A stretch of DNA of 64,000 nt from ZC4RG30 sp039917615 (GCA_039917615.1 JBDSJD010000029.1:248001-312000), one strand, 5' to 3'. Counted from the first letter of the stretch, positions 48,703-57,717 are shown. A program made the numbers and translations. Notes: generated by a model from the sequence alone, not told the origin.

Positions 48703-50172
48703 ATGCACCGAATTTCGAAGACCGCCTGTGTGGCCTTTTGCTGGTTTGCCGGCGCGGCGCTCGCGGCCGATGCAACGCCGGCCTGGCAGCCCCTCTTCAA
48801 CGGAAAGGACCTGACTGGCTGGACGGTGCGCTACGCATCGAAGACACCCGCGGACGCCCCCAGGCCCGAAAGCCTGTTCGCTGTGATCAACGGCGAGATC
48901 CGCACTTATCCGACGCAAGCCGCAGGGAGCGCGCAGCCCAACGCATACATCCAGACGGTGACAGATCATCGCGACTACGTGTTGAGTCTTGAGTACAAAT
49001 GGGGTGAGAAGAAATTTCAGCCGCGCCTCAACAGTGTGCGCGATGCGGGCGTGCTGTACGGTGTGTACCGGGAGATTTCCGGCGACTGGCCGGCGAGCTT
49101 CGAGTCGCAGGTCAAGGAAGGCGACACCGGCGCCTTCCTGGGGGTGTACTCGCAGGGGTCGAGCTTTGTCGATCCGAAATCGCGCTTTTACACACTGCCC
49201 GAGAATGGCGGCGTACCGGTGACCGTAGGCAAGAGCGGCGGTTTCGAGGGCCTGTTCCATTCGCGCACGAATGAGTATCCGGGCTGGAATACGGTCGAGA
49301 TCATCGTGCGCGGTGATCGCGCCACGCACATCGTCAACGGCCTGGTAAACATGCGCGTCAGTGACATGAAGGGCTGGGACGCTGCCACCAATAGTTGGGT
49401 GAAAATCGATCACGGTAAGATCGCGCTGCAGGCGGAGGGCGCCGAGGTGGCCTTTCGGAACATCAAAGTTCGCCCCCTGACGGATGCAGACGACATGCCG
49501 CCGGAACCCAAACTCACCGAAGTCTGGTTCCCGGTGCCGGCGAAAGTGACGCCCGGCGCGGCGGCCGGCGCCCCGCCGTCCGATGCGATCGTGCTGTTCG
49601 GCGGCAAGAACATCGACGCCTGGAAGAGCGTGAAAGGCGGTGCCGCACAATGGACAGTGGCCAACGGCGAAATGATCGTAGCTCCGGGCACCGGCGACAT
49701 CCAGACCAAGGCCGTGTTCGGCGACGTGCAGCTTCACGTGGAATGGGTCGAACCCGAACTGCCGGCCAACAAGGTGAACCAGGATCGCGGCAACAGCGGC
49801 ATCTTCCTGCAAGACCTTTACGAAGTGCAGGTGCTCGACAGCTTCACGAGTCCGACCTACGTCAACGGCATGGCGGGGTCTATCTACAAGCAGTTCCCAC
49901 CTCTGGTGAACCCAGCTTTGCCGGCCGAAAAATGGCAGACCTACGACATCATCTGGACCGCGCCGCGGTTCGCGGCTGATGGATCATTGACGTCGCCCGC
50001 GCGGGTGACGGTGCTGCTTAACGGAGTTCTGGTGCAGAACAATTCCGTGCTGAAAGGCGGCACTGTGTATATCGGCGCGCCTAGCTATCAGCCGCACGGC
50101 GACATGCCGATCCGGTTGCAGGACCATTCGCATCTGGTGCGATACCGGAATATCTGGGTACGCAAGCTCTAA
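48703..50172 (+). CDS. Double DUF1080 (3-keto-disaccharide hydrolase-type) exported protein
   Basis: Protein of 489 residues with a signal peptide (ACVAFCWFAGAALA). ATG 48703 is preferred because AGGGG lies seven bases upstream. Two DUF1080 beta-jelly-roll domains occur: the first about 28-260, opening WQPLFNGKDLTGWTVRY, the second about 285-489, opening IVLFGGKNIDAWKSVKGG. Both contain the family features NGEMIVAPGTG or NGEIRTYP, and the second has DRGNSGIFLQDLYEVQVLDS and QTYDIIW. Family members hydrolyse 3-keto-disaccharides or 3-keto-glycosides, or bind carbohydrate. It is the last gene of the long plus-strand run and is convergent with the VOC gene. Confidence 0.87.
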   Translation: MHRISKTACVAFCWFAGAALAADATPAWQPLFNGKDLTGWTVRYASKTPADAPRPESLFAVINGEIRTYPTQAAGSAQPNAYIQTVTDHRDYVLSLEYKWGEKKFQPRLNSVRDAGVLYGVYREISGDWPASFESQVKEGDTGAFLGVYSQGSSFVDPKSRFYTLPENGGVPVTVGKSGGFEGLFHSRTNEYPGWNTVEIIVRGDRATHIVNGLVNMRVSDMKGWDAATNSWVKIDHGKIALQAEGAEVAFRNIKVRPLTDADDMPPEPKLTEVWFPVPAKVTPGAAAGAPPSDAIVLFGGKNIDAWKSVKGGAAQWTVANGEMIVAPGTGDIQTKAVFGDVQLHVEWVEPELPANKVNQDRGNSGIFLQDLYEVQVLDSFTSPTYVNGMAGSIYKQFPPLVNPALPAEKWQTYDIIWTAPRFAADGSLTSPARVTVLLNGVLVQNNSVLKGGTVYIGAPSYQPHGDMPIRLQDHSHLVRYRNIWVRKL

Positions 50173-50223
50173 GCTCGTAGAGGGTCGCGGACGACGAGGC
50201 GCTTCCGCTTCCCCCTTAATGAT

Positions 50224-51351
50224 CTACACCCCAGGTATGGGCGGGCACAGTTCGCCCTGGAACCCCCCGCCACCGCAGTAGGTCACGTCCTGAAGTTGTA
50301 TCGCCAGGCCGTCGGGATCGGTGAAGTACAACTCGGGAGTTCCGCCCTCGGCTCCGCCGCGATTTGGCATCCTCAGGGAGATATATGTGACGAGCGGTGT
50401 TCGCCCCTGCCCTTCCTGTTTCTTCAATCCATAGGCCACAAGCGTCTGCGTCACCTTGGCCGGGTCGAAACCGGTCATGCTCAGGCATGCGTGATCGATG
50501 CCTGCGGCGCGTGCCGGCCCTCGCGCGGCAGGAGGTGCGCCCGGAGGTGGGCCTGCAGGTGCGCCTGCAGCTCCGCGCGGAGGCGCCCCAGCTCCACCAT
50601 CGCGTGTAGGTCCGCCGCCGCCGATGAACATCAGGAAATGTACGCCGTTGCCAACGCGCCACGCTGGGGCGGCTGCTTGGTAGGCCTGCGGTTTGAATCC
50701 AAACAGGTCGATATACGTCTGCACCGTGTTGGGATCGCTTGCCGCGATCGTGAAGTGGCTCAAGTCCCTGACGGACATCAGCCCCGGCTTGGGTGCAGGT
50801 TCAGCCGCACCACATGTCTTGCCTAGCGCACCGCTGCCACCGCAGTAGGCGGTGTCATGCAGCTGAAACACGACACCGCTCGGGTCTGCAGCAAACATGT
50901 CGCGCGTGCTCCCGTCCCGCGAGCCGCCCTCGTTCTGCGCCCTCGCCCGGACCAGCACCTGCCGGGGGCCAGGCTTCTCGGCGGTCGCGGGAGCCGTGCT
51001 GAAGCCGTGCGCCGTCAACGTCTTCATCGCCCCGTCGATGGAGAAGTTCTCGACTCCGAACCCCAGGGCGCTGATGCTCGGGCGCTCGCCCGTCGCAGCC
51101 TGACGCAGCGCAACGAACCGCGGTCCGTCCCCGACCCGGAGCAGCACTGTCGAGCCCTGGCGCGCCTGGATCGGCATGCCGAATAGTCCCTGGTAGAACT
51201 CAAGCGATTGCTTGACGTTGCTGACCGTCAGGACAATCTGGCTGAGCCCATTTACCTTGAAAGCCGCTGCTGTCTGCGCGAACGAGCGGGATGCGACCGC
51301 CATCGCGGGAAGCGCCATGAGAATCGTGCGCCGGTCGAACTGTTGTTTCAT
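50224..51351 (-). CDS. Exported VOC-family protein with Pro/Gly/Ala-rich linker
   Basis: Protein of 375 residues from ATG 51351, with a leader FDRRTILMALPAMAVASRSFAQ (twin-arginine-like, cleavable). Two VOC modules are present: LSQIVLTVSNVKQSLEFYQGLFG near 33 and LSHFTIAASDPNTVQTYIDLFG near 195. They end ADPSGVVFQLHDTAYCGG and TDPDGLAIQLQDVTYCGGGGF, so the C-terminal motifs are near copies. A low-complexity insert of Gly, Ala and Pro (about 245-285) lies inside the second module. It resembles the plus-strand VOC protein only in general organisation. The substrate is unknown. Neighbouring genes: lipoprotein gene upstream on the same strand, 43 bases before it. Confidence 0.82.
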   Translation of the reverse strand: MKQQFDRRTILMALPAMAVASRSFAQTAAAFKVNGLSQIVLTVSNVKQSLEFYQGLFGMPIQARQGSTVLLRVGDGPRFVALRQAATGERPSISALGFGVENFSIDGAMKTLTAHGFSTAPATAEKPGPRQVLVRARAQNEGGSRDGSTRDMFAADPSGVVFQLHDTAYCGGSGALGKTCGAAEPAPKPGLMSVRDLSHFTIAASDPNTVQTYIDLFGFKPQAYQAAAPAWRVGNGVHFLMFIGGGGPTRDGGAGAPPRGAAGAPAGPPPGAPPAARGPARAAGIDHACLSMTGFDPAKVTQTLVAYGLKKQEGQGRTPLVTYISLRMPNRGGAEGGTPELYFTDPDGLAIQLQDVTYCGGGGFQGELCPPIPGV

Positions 51352-51394
51352 TCGGTACTCTCGTTTGGTCGGAAGAACAGGAGGGATCCGCGAC

Positions 51395-51868
51395 TCAACG
51401 GCCGCAGAGTCCGCCCGCCAGGCATTCATTCGCGGTGCGCGGCCCCAGCGTGTCAACATACACACGAAACTCGGAGGTTTGCCCCTGGGGAACAGGATAG
51501 TTGTCGCGGGCATAGCTGCCCCGCGCGTGGGAAATGGAGATGTTCACAAATCGCGGCACTTCGATGAATGTCACTATTCCACGCCAGTCGGATTTGTCCA
51601 CCCGCCGGTAATAGTTCGGCTCCTGAACACTCATGTCCGCCGCCACGATATCGACCGTGGCATTTATGAGTGGCCCGCCATCGGCGCTGTCATAGGCAAC
51701 CACCATGAGGCGACCAGTCTGCAGGCCCACCGGATTGGCTGACCCCGTGAGCATCCTGGTGTAGGACGCTGAGTTGGGATTCATGGCGCAGGAGGCCAGC
51801 AGGGAACCAAGCGACAGCAGCAGGACTGCAGACCTCGTCCGTAAACGAGCATGGTTCAGGAGGTGCAT
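51395..51868 (-). CDS. Small hypothetical lipoprotein
   Basis: Lipoprotein of 157 residues with signal AVLLLSLGSLLASC (lipobox L-A-S-C, Cys27). The mature part looks like an all-beta, carboxypeptidase-regulatory or transthyretin-like domain: TGRLMVVAYDSADGGPLINATVDIV, then SDWRGIVTFIEVPRFVNISIS, and EFRVYVDTLGPR. Two cysteines near the end (ANECLAGGLC) may pair. No catalytic motif. The start is ATG 51868. It is separated from the GH97 gene by 156 bases, which contain a strong hairpin. Confidence 0.75.
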   Translation of the reverse strand: MHLLNHARLRTRSAVLLLSLGSLLASCAMNPNSASYTRMLTGSANPVGLQTGRLMVVAYDSADGGPLINATVDIVAADMSVQEPNYYRRVDKSDWRGIVTFIEVPRFVNISISHARGSYARDNYPVPQGQTSEFRVYVDTLGPRTANECLAGGLCGR

Positions 51869-51945
51869 GAGAACTCTCCCCCAGGTTGGGACCCGCGGGA
51901 TTGTAGCTCAATGTCCGGCGATGAGGGGGGCGGGACTACGCCCGT

Positions 51946-51991
51946 CTTCGGTGAGCGCAGGCCCGCCTGCCCGGAGGGCCGCTCACCGAAG
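51946..51991 (-). terminator. Long perfect hairpin between the GH97 gene and the lipoprotein gene
   Basis: Perfect 12-bp arms CTTCGGTGAGCG (51946-51957) and CGCTCACCGAAG (51980-51991) enclose GCCC/GGGC (61-64 and 76-79 of the block), which extends the stem across a three-base bulge. It lies 34 bases past the GH97 stop in its transcription direction. No T-run follows, so it may be a Rho-protecting or attenuator hairpin rather than a classic terminator. Confidence 0.55.
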
Positions 51992-52024
51992 CGGCGGCCA
52001 CCCCAAACACCCGCGAGCGATTGG

Positions 52025-53983
52025 TCAGTTCGGCACAATCCGCGCAGCCCAACCGCCGCCCTCCGCTAACTTGATCTTTATTTTGCTGGCTTTGGAAACC
52101 GCACTTTTTACGCGCAGGAAATCGCTGCCGTACTTGTCCGCGTTGATCCCATCCTGGTAGGCATCGAGCTGAAAACTCCCCTCAGCCAGAAATGCAAGAT
52201 CGATCTCGAACTCGCGCGCGGTCTCGTCCGTCATCGCGCCGATGTACCACTCGCGGCCGTGCCGGCGCGCAACAACGACAAAGTCACCAACCTTCGCGTC
52301 GAGTATTCTTGTTTCATCCCAAACGGTGGGCACCGGGCCGAGAAATTCCATCGTCACCGGCTCTCGCAGGTAATTTGACGGGGTATCCGAGAGCATCTGC
52401 AGCGGGCTCTCGTAGACGACGTACATCGCCAGTTGATGACAGCGCGTGCCCTGGCTCATGGGCTGGTTGAAAACTTTGACGAAGTTCGCCTTGGTGGCAT
52501 TGCGCATCGCGCCCGGTGTGTAGTCCATCGGGCCCAGGAACATCCGTGTGAACGGCAAGGTCACGTCGTGTTCCGGCGTGACGTCTTCGCTCCACTTGTT
52601 GTTTTCGAGACCTTTGACGCCTTCCGTGGTGATCAAGTTCGGCCAGGTGCGCGTCATCGTCGCGGGCCGATTCGCACCGTGAAAATCAACCAGCAACTTG
52701 TGCTTCGCGGCTTCCCGACTGACCTTGTGGTAGTAGTTCATCACCTTCTGATCGTCGCGCTGCATGAAGTCGACCTTGATTCCTTTGACTCCCCACTTTT
52801 CGAATTGCGCGAAAGCCGCGTCGAATTCGTCATCCAGGGTTTTCCAGACCGTCCACAAGATGATGCCCACGTTCTTTGCTTTGCCGTAAGCAACCAGCTC
52901 TTCGATATTCATTTCAGGTACGACCTCGAGTTGATGGCCGAGTTTGTACCAGCCCTCATCGAGGACGATGTACTCGATGCCGTACTTCGAAGCGAAGTCA
53001 ATGTAGTACTTGTAGGTCTTGGTGTTGATGCCGGACTTGAAATCCACACCATCAATGTTGTTGGCGTTCCACCAGTCCCAGGCAACTTTCCCGGGCTTGA
53101 TCCACGAGGTATCGGCAACCTGCGAGGGACTCGCAAGCAGGTAAACGAGCTGGTTAGTGATCAGATCGCCGTCCTTCTCGGTAATCCCGATCAGACGCCA
53201 TGGGAAAGTGCGCGTGCCAGCAGTCACCGCGATGTAATCTGCCGCCTCGGTGACTTTGTAGTCACGATCCCGGCTAAGTGCCTCTTTGAGCGGGTAAGGT
53301 GGAAAGATCGCCGAGAGGCTGTTGTTGCTGTTACCGCGTAGCCACAAACCAGGATAGTCATCAACGTCGGCCTCGGCAATCGCGAGTTTGATGCCGTTCT
53401 TTGCATCGACGACTGCCGGTAAACTTGCAATCGCGGCCGGGGCAATCGCTTTTAGCGACAAGTAGGAATACTTTCTTTCGTTGTGGGAAAAGAAGCTGTC
53501 TTCCTGCGGGTAGTAGACACTGTAGTCGCCGGCAAAGTTATAAGCGACTTCCTCGGCGTACACCTTTACTGTTGGTTGCGGCAATGATGTTTCAATGCGG
53601 TAAGCAACGCCTTCGTTGAAGGCGCGAAAAACGACGGCGTAATTCCCTGCCAGCGCAAGCCGCATTTCATTGTAGTGCTCGCGAATCGAGGCAGATTTTT
53701 GCCGCACCGCCGGCGCGACGGCCTGATCGACGCTGCGCTGTTTGACAGTCAGGATTTTCGGCTGCAGGCCCAGCGTCTGCTGATCGACTTTCATCGAAAT
53801 CATGCTGTCCAGCAACAACGGGGTGCCGTTGAGCGAGACGCTGTAGGTCAGTTGCTGACCGATACCTACCTTGATTTCGATCCGGCCGTCCGGTGAGCGC
53901 ACGCTTGGTGGCTGCGCTGTTGCCGCGTTTGCTGAAAACGACAACGTGAGCAGAATCGTGGCTGCAAATAAACGCTTAATCAT
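52025..53983 (-). CDS. Glycoside hydrolase family 97, probable retaining alpha-galactosidase
   Basis: Exported glycosidase of 652 residues with a signal peptide (LFAATILLTLSFSANA). The N-terminal beta-sandwich begins VRSPDGRIEIKVGIGQQLTYS. The TIM barrel follows from about 300 (KVAWDWWNANNIDG, then IEYIVLDEGWYK and ILWTVWKTLDDEF). Asp405 in GIKVDFMQRDDQ occupies the nucleophile position of the retaining GH97 subgroup; the inverting subgroup has Gly there. TTEGVKGLENNKWSEDVTPEH contains conserved acidic residues that include the acid/base. This points to alpha-galactosidase activity, releasing galactose for the divergent DgoK/DgoA pathway. Base composition is visibly lower in GC than flanking genes. 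The 116 bases to the PQQ gene hold no gene. Confidence 0.88.
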   Translation of the reverse strand: MIKRLFAATILLTLSFSANAATAQPPSVRSPDGRIEIKVGIGQQLTYSVSLNGTPLLLDSMISMKVDQQTLGLQPKILTVKQRSVDQAVAPAVRQKSASIREHYNEMRLALAGNYAVVFRAFNEGVAYRIETSLPQPTVKVYAEEVAYNFAGDYSVYYPQEDSFFSHNERKYSYLSLKAIAPAAIASLPAVVDAKNGIKLAIAEADVDDYPGLWLRGNSNNSLSAIFPPYPLKEALSRDRDYKVTEAADYIAVTAGTRTFPWRLIGITEKDGDLITNQLVYLLASPSQVADTSWIKPGKVAWDWWNANNIDGVDFKSGINTKTYKYYIDFASKYGIEYIVLDEGWYKLGHQLEVVPEMNIEELVAYGKAKNVGIILWTVWKTLDDEFDAAFAQFEKWGVKGIKVDFMQRDDQKVMNYYHKVSREAAKHKLLVDFHGANRPATMTRTWPNLITTEGVKGLENNKWSEDVTPEHDVTLPFTRMFLGPMDYTPGAMRNATKANFVKVFNQPMSQGTRCHQLAMYVVYESPLQMLSDTPSNYLREPVTMEFLGPVPTVWDETRILDAKVGDFVVVARRHGREWYIGAMTDETAREFEIDLAFLAEGSFQLDAYQDGINADKYGSDFLRVKSAVSKASKIKIKLAEGGGWAARIVPN

Positions 53984-54099
53984 TGAAGCTCCTGCGCAAC
54001 ATGCTCTTGTTCAGAATGTCTCTTGAATCGCAGTAGACGTCACGCGGATAGGAAATTCAACCCACCTTGAGATCCGTTTCCAATTGCGCCCTGGGGGCG

Positions 54100-56571
54100 T
54101 TATGGCAACGTGTAGGCGAGTATCTCCGCGCCGTCGCTCCCACTGACGGCGAGCACGATGAACTGCTTGCCGTTGATCATGTAGGTCATTGGCGAGCCAG
54201 TCTGCTTGTTCGGCATCTCTACCGCGCCAGCGTCCTCACCGGTCCGTTTGTCGTAGGCTCGCAGCAGCGCGACGCGCGTACCCGCCTCATTCGTGTGGAC
54301 TCCACCTTCGCCGGCGATCAGCAGCGTCTTCGTCGTCAGCGTGCCGATAAAGGTGCGTCCCGGCTGTCCGAGGCGCGGCAGGTTCAGGCCTTGCAGCGCG
54401 GGATGGTTCTTGATGTCGTCCGGCGTCGACGAGTGGGTCTTCTGCCAGACGATGTCACCCGTGTTCATGTCGTAGGCGGTGATCCGGTCGTAGGGCGGCT
54501 TGAGTAGTGGTAGCCCCTGCACGGTGGTGCCACCACGTCCACCGCCGCCACCTGCAGCCGGAGCGCCACCACCCCCGCCTGCGCCGGGACCAGCGCCACG
54601 CGGGCCGCCACCACCGGCGCGTGCCTGTCCGCCAACGTAGCCCATATCAGACTGCTGCGGGTTCGCCGCCACGAGGCCGCTCACGTAGATGCCCGTGTGC
54701 GAATGGATGTAGAGGTGATTGGTTTCCGGATCGAATGAACCGCCCGGCCAATTTGCCCCGCCAACATCCGACGGCACCTGCAACGTGCCCAGCGGTCCGT
54801 CAAGCGAACTCAACACCGGCGGCGTGAACAGCGGGCCTATTTTGTAACGCTTCGCCACCTCCAGCGCCTGCGCCTTGAGTTCAGGCGTAAGGTCATTCAG
54901 ATCGGTCTCCGTTATTCCCTGCAGGTCGAACGGTTTGGGCCTGGTCGGAAACGGCTGCGTTGCGCTGGTTCTCTCGTTCGGCACGTCTGACTGCGGTACG
55001 GGCCGCTCTTCGATCGGCCAGATCGGTTCGCCCGTTTCTCGGTTGAACACGAAGAGGAACGCTTGCTTGGTCGGCTGCGCGATTGCCTTGATCGTGCGCC
55101 CGTTCCTCTGCATATCGAACAGGATTGGCGCGCAGGCAAGATCGTAGTCCCACATGCCGTGATGCACAGTCTGGTAATGCCACTTGCGACGGCCGGTCTT
55201 CACGTCCAGCGCCACCAGGCTGTCGGCAAACAGCGTGTTGCCGTGGCGATTGCCACCGTAGTAGTCGCCCGTCGCCATTTCGACGGGGACATAGACGAGA
55301 CCCAGCGCCGCGTCTGCGCTCATCTGCGCCCAAACGCCGGTATTGCCGTTGTATTCCGCGGAGTTCTCGAGCCAGGTGTCGTAGCCGAACTCGCCGCGCT
55401 GCGGAATGGTGTGAAAGATCCAGAGCCGCTTTCCGGTGCGGGCATCGTAGCCGCGCACCATGCCGCGCGCGTTCCGCATCGTCCGCGGTGCGCCGCCGGC
55501 GCGGTGCGCGGAACCCACAATGATCACGTCACCAACGACCAGCGGGGTCGCGTTGAGTCCGAGCTCAGCGGTGTCAAGATCGACCTCCTGATCGGCCTCG
55601 AGTTTGAGATCCACTACGCCGCTCTTCCCGAATGCCGGCACGGGACTGCCGGTCCTCGCGTCGAGCGCCAGCATCCGATAGCCTGGCGTCACATAGATGA
55701 CTCGCCGGTCCGCTCCGTCGGCGCTGGCCCAGTACGCAACGCCGCGACCGGCGCCATTGCGCGGCGCGTTCTGACCGCGACGACCCTCATCCTCCGCATG
55801 CATCCAGAGCATTTCGCCGGTGACGGCGTTCAGGGCGATGGCGGCACGCCGCGTACCCGCCGTCGTATACAGCGTGCGGTCAACCAACAGCGGCGTCGCC
55901 GAATACAGCGCGTCGGGCCGAGGGCCGAGGAAATCTGTCTTGAGCCGCCAGGCGATTTCCAGTGTGTTGAAGTTGTCCTTCGTAATCTGGTCGATGGCTG
56001 AGTAGCGCTGACTCGCCAGGGTGCCGCCGTATGTGGTCCATGTCGTGGTTGGCCCACTTGTGACAGCGACGGACCTCGCTGGCGCCGCGGCTACGCCCGA
56101 CACCGCCGTAACACCTGACACTGCGGTAGCGCCTGACGTGTCCACTGCCTTGGCTCGCCCGAATGTGATCCTGGCGAGTTGGGCGCGATCAGTGGGCAGC
56201 ACAGTCGAACCGCTGGGCATCTCGGCGTTGCTCAGCAGGAAGGCAAGCACCGACACGTACTGCGTTGCCGACAGGCTCTTTGGCGCGGTCGGCGGCATTG
56301 TCTCGATGCGGTCCAGCAATTGGCGCAGATTTTTTCCAGCCCACGCCTCGGAAAAAGGCGCCCCGGTCAGCGCGGTCGCCTTTTCACGACCGCCAAGATC
56401 GTCCCCGTGGCATGCCGCGCACGCGGTGAAGTAGATTTTCTCGCCGGCCGCCGCTTGCTCGGCAGAATAGACCCCGGATACGGACGACCGCGCCTGCTGC
56501 GATTGCTGTGCGGCGAGCGTGGCGCACCCCAGGATAAGAATTCCGCCAATCACGCGGCGCGTATAACGCAT
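54100..56571 (-). CDS. PQQ-dependent dehydrogenase (glucose dehydrogenase-like) with N-terminal cytochrome c domain
   Basis: Periplasmic quinoprotein of 823 residues. ATG 56571 has GAGGA six bases upstream. The signal (RRVIGGILILGCATLAA) precedes a cytochrome c domain with CAACH at 51-55 and a Met-containing ETMPP near 90. A beta-propeller follows: WTTYGGTLASQRYSAIDQITKDN, then TPLLVDRTLYTTAGTRRAAIAL, GFGYDTWLENSAEYNGNTGVW-like text, and YVPVEMATGDYYGGNRHG. HYQTVHHGMWDYDLACAP is the conserved tryptophan-docking and metal region. A Gly-rich insert (GGGGGAPAAGGGGGRGG) lies near 690. It would oxidise an aldose at the periplasmic face and pass electrons to the respiratory chain. It is 51 bases downstream of the exported aldolase-like gene. 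Confidence 0.86.
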   Translation of the reverse strand: MRYTRRVIGGILILGCATLAAQQSQQARSSVSGVYSAEQAAAGEKIYFTACAACHGDDLGGREKATALTGAPFSEAWAGKNLRQLLDRIETMPPTAPKSLSATQYVSVLAFLLSNAEMPSGSTVLPTDRAQLARITFGRAKAVDTSGATAVSGVTAVSGVAAAPARSVAVTSGPTTTWTTYGGTLASQRYSAIDQITKDNFNTLEIAWRLKTDFLGPRPDALYSATPLLVDRTLYTTAGTRRAAIALNAVTGEMLWMHAEDEGRRGQNAPRNGAGRGVAYWASADGADRRVIYVTPGYRMLALDARTGSPVPAFGKSGVVDLKLEADQEVDLDTAELGLNATPLVVGDVIIVGSAHRAGGAPRTMRNARGMVRGYDARTGKRLWIFHTIPQRGEFGYDTWLENSAEYNGNTGVWAQMSADAALGLVYVPVEMATGDYYGGNRHGNTLFADSLVALDVKTGRRKWHYQTVHHGMWDYDLACAPILFDMQRNGRTIKAIAQPTKQAFLFVFNRETGEPIWPIEERPVPQSDVPNERTSATQPFPTRPKPFDLQGITETDLNDLTPELKAQALEVAKRYKIGPLFTPPVLSSLDGPLGTLQVPSDVGGANWPGGSFDPETNHLYIHSHTGIYVSGLVAANPQQSDMGYVGGQARAGGGGPRGAGPGAGGGGGAPAAGGGGGRGGTTVQGLPLLKPPYDRITAYDMNTGDIVWQKTHSSTPDDIKNHPALQGLNLPRLGQPGRTFIGTLTTKTLLIAGEGGVHTNEAGTRVALLRAYDKRTGEDAGAVEMPNKQTGSPMTYMINGKQFIVLAVSGSDGAEILAYTLP

Positions 56572-56622
56572 CGATGGTCCTCGCCGCGCGAAGCGCGGCA
56601 AAAAACACTGAGTAACCAGGGT

Positions 56623-57717
56623 TTACCGCCCTCGCCCGGGCCCGGTGGTTGCCGGTGGCGCGCCGCCTGGCATGCCGATGACTGGCTCCGGCTCTTCTGT
56701 TGCACTCGCACCGCCACCTCGCCCGCCTGGTGCTGGCGCTGCGCCGCCGCCCGCGCCGCCGCCGCGCGCCGGCCGCTGCCATCCATCGCGTGCCGGGCCG
56801 TCCTGTACCAGGCGGGTATCCGCGCTGACGACATAGCCGCTCAAGTATTGCTGCCCGGCGTTGCCGTAGTACTTGCCGTACTTGAGCGCCGCGTTCCGGA
56901 CTTTGATCAGCGCATCCTGATAGCGGGGGTCGCTCTGCTGCCAGCCGGAGAAAGCGGAAAGATCGTTGTTCCCGAAAATGACAACGTCGATGCCTGCGGT
57001 GGCGGCGATCTCTTCGGCGTTGGCAACGCCTTCGAGCGTTTCGATCATGACTGTCACCAGCATGTTGTCGTTGATCGTCTCCCGGTAGTTGACCCCCGGC
57101 CATACCTGCCCATACGAGCCGCCACCGGAGCTGCGCCGGCCGACCGGTGGAAGCCGCGAGAATCGCGCCGCGTCCCGTGCCTCCAGCGCATCATCCACCG
57201 TGGGAACGATGATGCCCAGTGCACCGATATCCGTCGCCTTCTGGATGCTCGACTCCAGTGCGTCGGGCATGCGGATCATCGGGGCCGCGCCAGCGCCAGG
57301 GCAGGTCAGCATCATGCGCCGGACTTCGTCCCACGACATGGTGCTGTGCTGCATCTCGAACCAGACGTAATCGAAGTGCTTGCGAACTTCGCAGTACAGC
57401 TCAGGGTTGAAAGCCGAGATGGTGTAGCTGGTGACTTGCTTGTCCTGAAACAGCAGTTCCTTCGCCTTGTTATAGAACGGCCGCGGCGTATTCGGATTGA
57501 CCGACGCCTTGACCTGCCAGCCCCAGCCCCGCGCATCGACCGGCGTCAACGCAACCGTACCCGAGCCGCCGATCAACTGCCGCGGCGCTCCGCCGCCACG
57601 GGGGTCGGTGGCGCGGCCGCCGGCCTGGGCACCCGTGCCGCCCGGGGGCTGCGCGGGCACCCCGACACCCACCCAAAACGTGATACCGACGGCGACTACA
57701 AAACGCATGATGTTCAT
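56623..57717 (-). CDS. HpcH/HpaI-type aldolase with a signal peptide
   Basis: Protein of 364 residues in the class II 2-keto-3-deoxy acid aldolase (HpcH/HpaI) family. The family core is HFDYVWFEMQHSTMSWDEVRRMM (His of the catalytic dyad), APMIRMPDALES (Arg binding the oxoacid), IGALGIIVPTVDDALEARDAA, TVMIETLEGVANAEEI (Glu, metal) and IDVVIFGNNDLSAFSGW (Asp, metal). What is odd is the N-terminal RFVVAVGITFWVGVGVPAQ, a clear Sec signal, plus Pro/Gly-rich tails at both ends, so it should be periplasmic. The start is ATG 57717, with AGAGG eight bases upstream. It heads the minus arm of the galactose locus. Pyruvate-releasing cleavage or a binding role are both possible. Confidence 0.83.
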   Translation of the reverse strand: MNIMRFVVAVGITFWVGVGVPAQPPGGTGAQAGGRATDPRGGGAPRQLIGGSGTVALTPVDARGWGWQVKASVNPNTPRPFYNKAKELLFQDKQVTSYTISAFNPELYCEVRKHFDYVWFEMQHSTMSWDEVRRMMLTCPGAGAAPMIRMPDALESSIQKATDIGALGIIVPTVDDALEARDAARFSRLPPVGRRSSGGGSYGQVWPGVNYRETINDNMLVTVMIETLEGVANAEEIAATAGIDVVIFGNNDLSAFSGWQQSDPRYQDALIKVRNAALKYGKYYGNAGQQYLSGYVVSADTRLVQDGPARDGWQRPARGGGAGGGAAPAPGGRGGGASATEEPEPVIGMPGGAPPATTGPGRGR

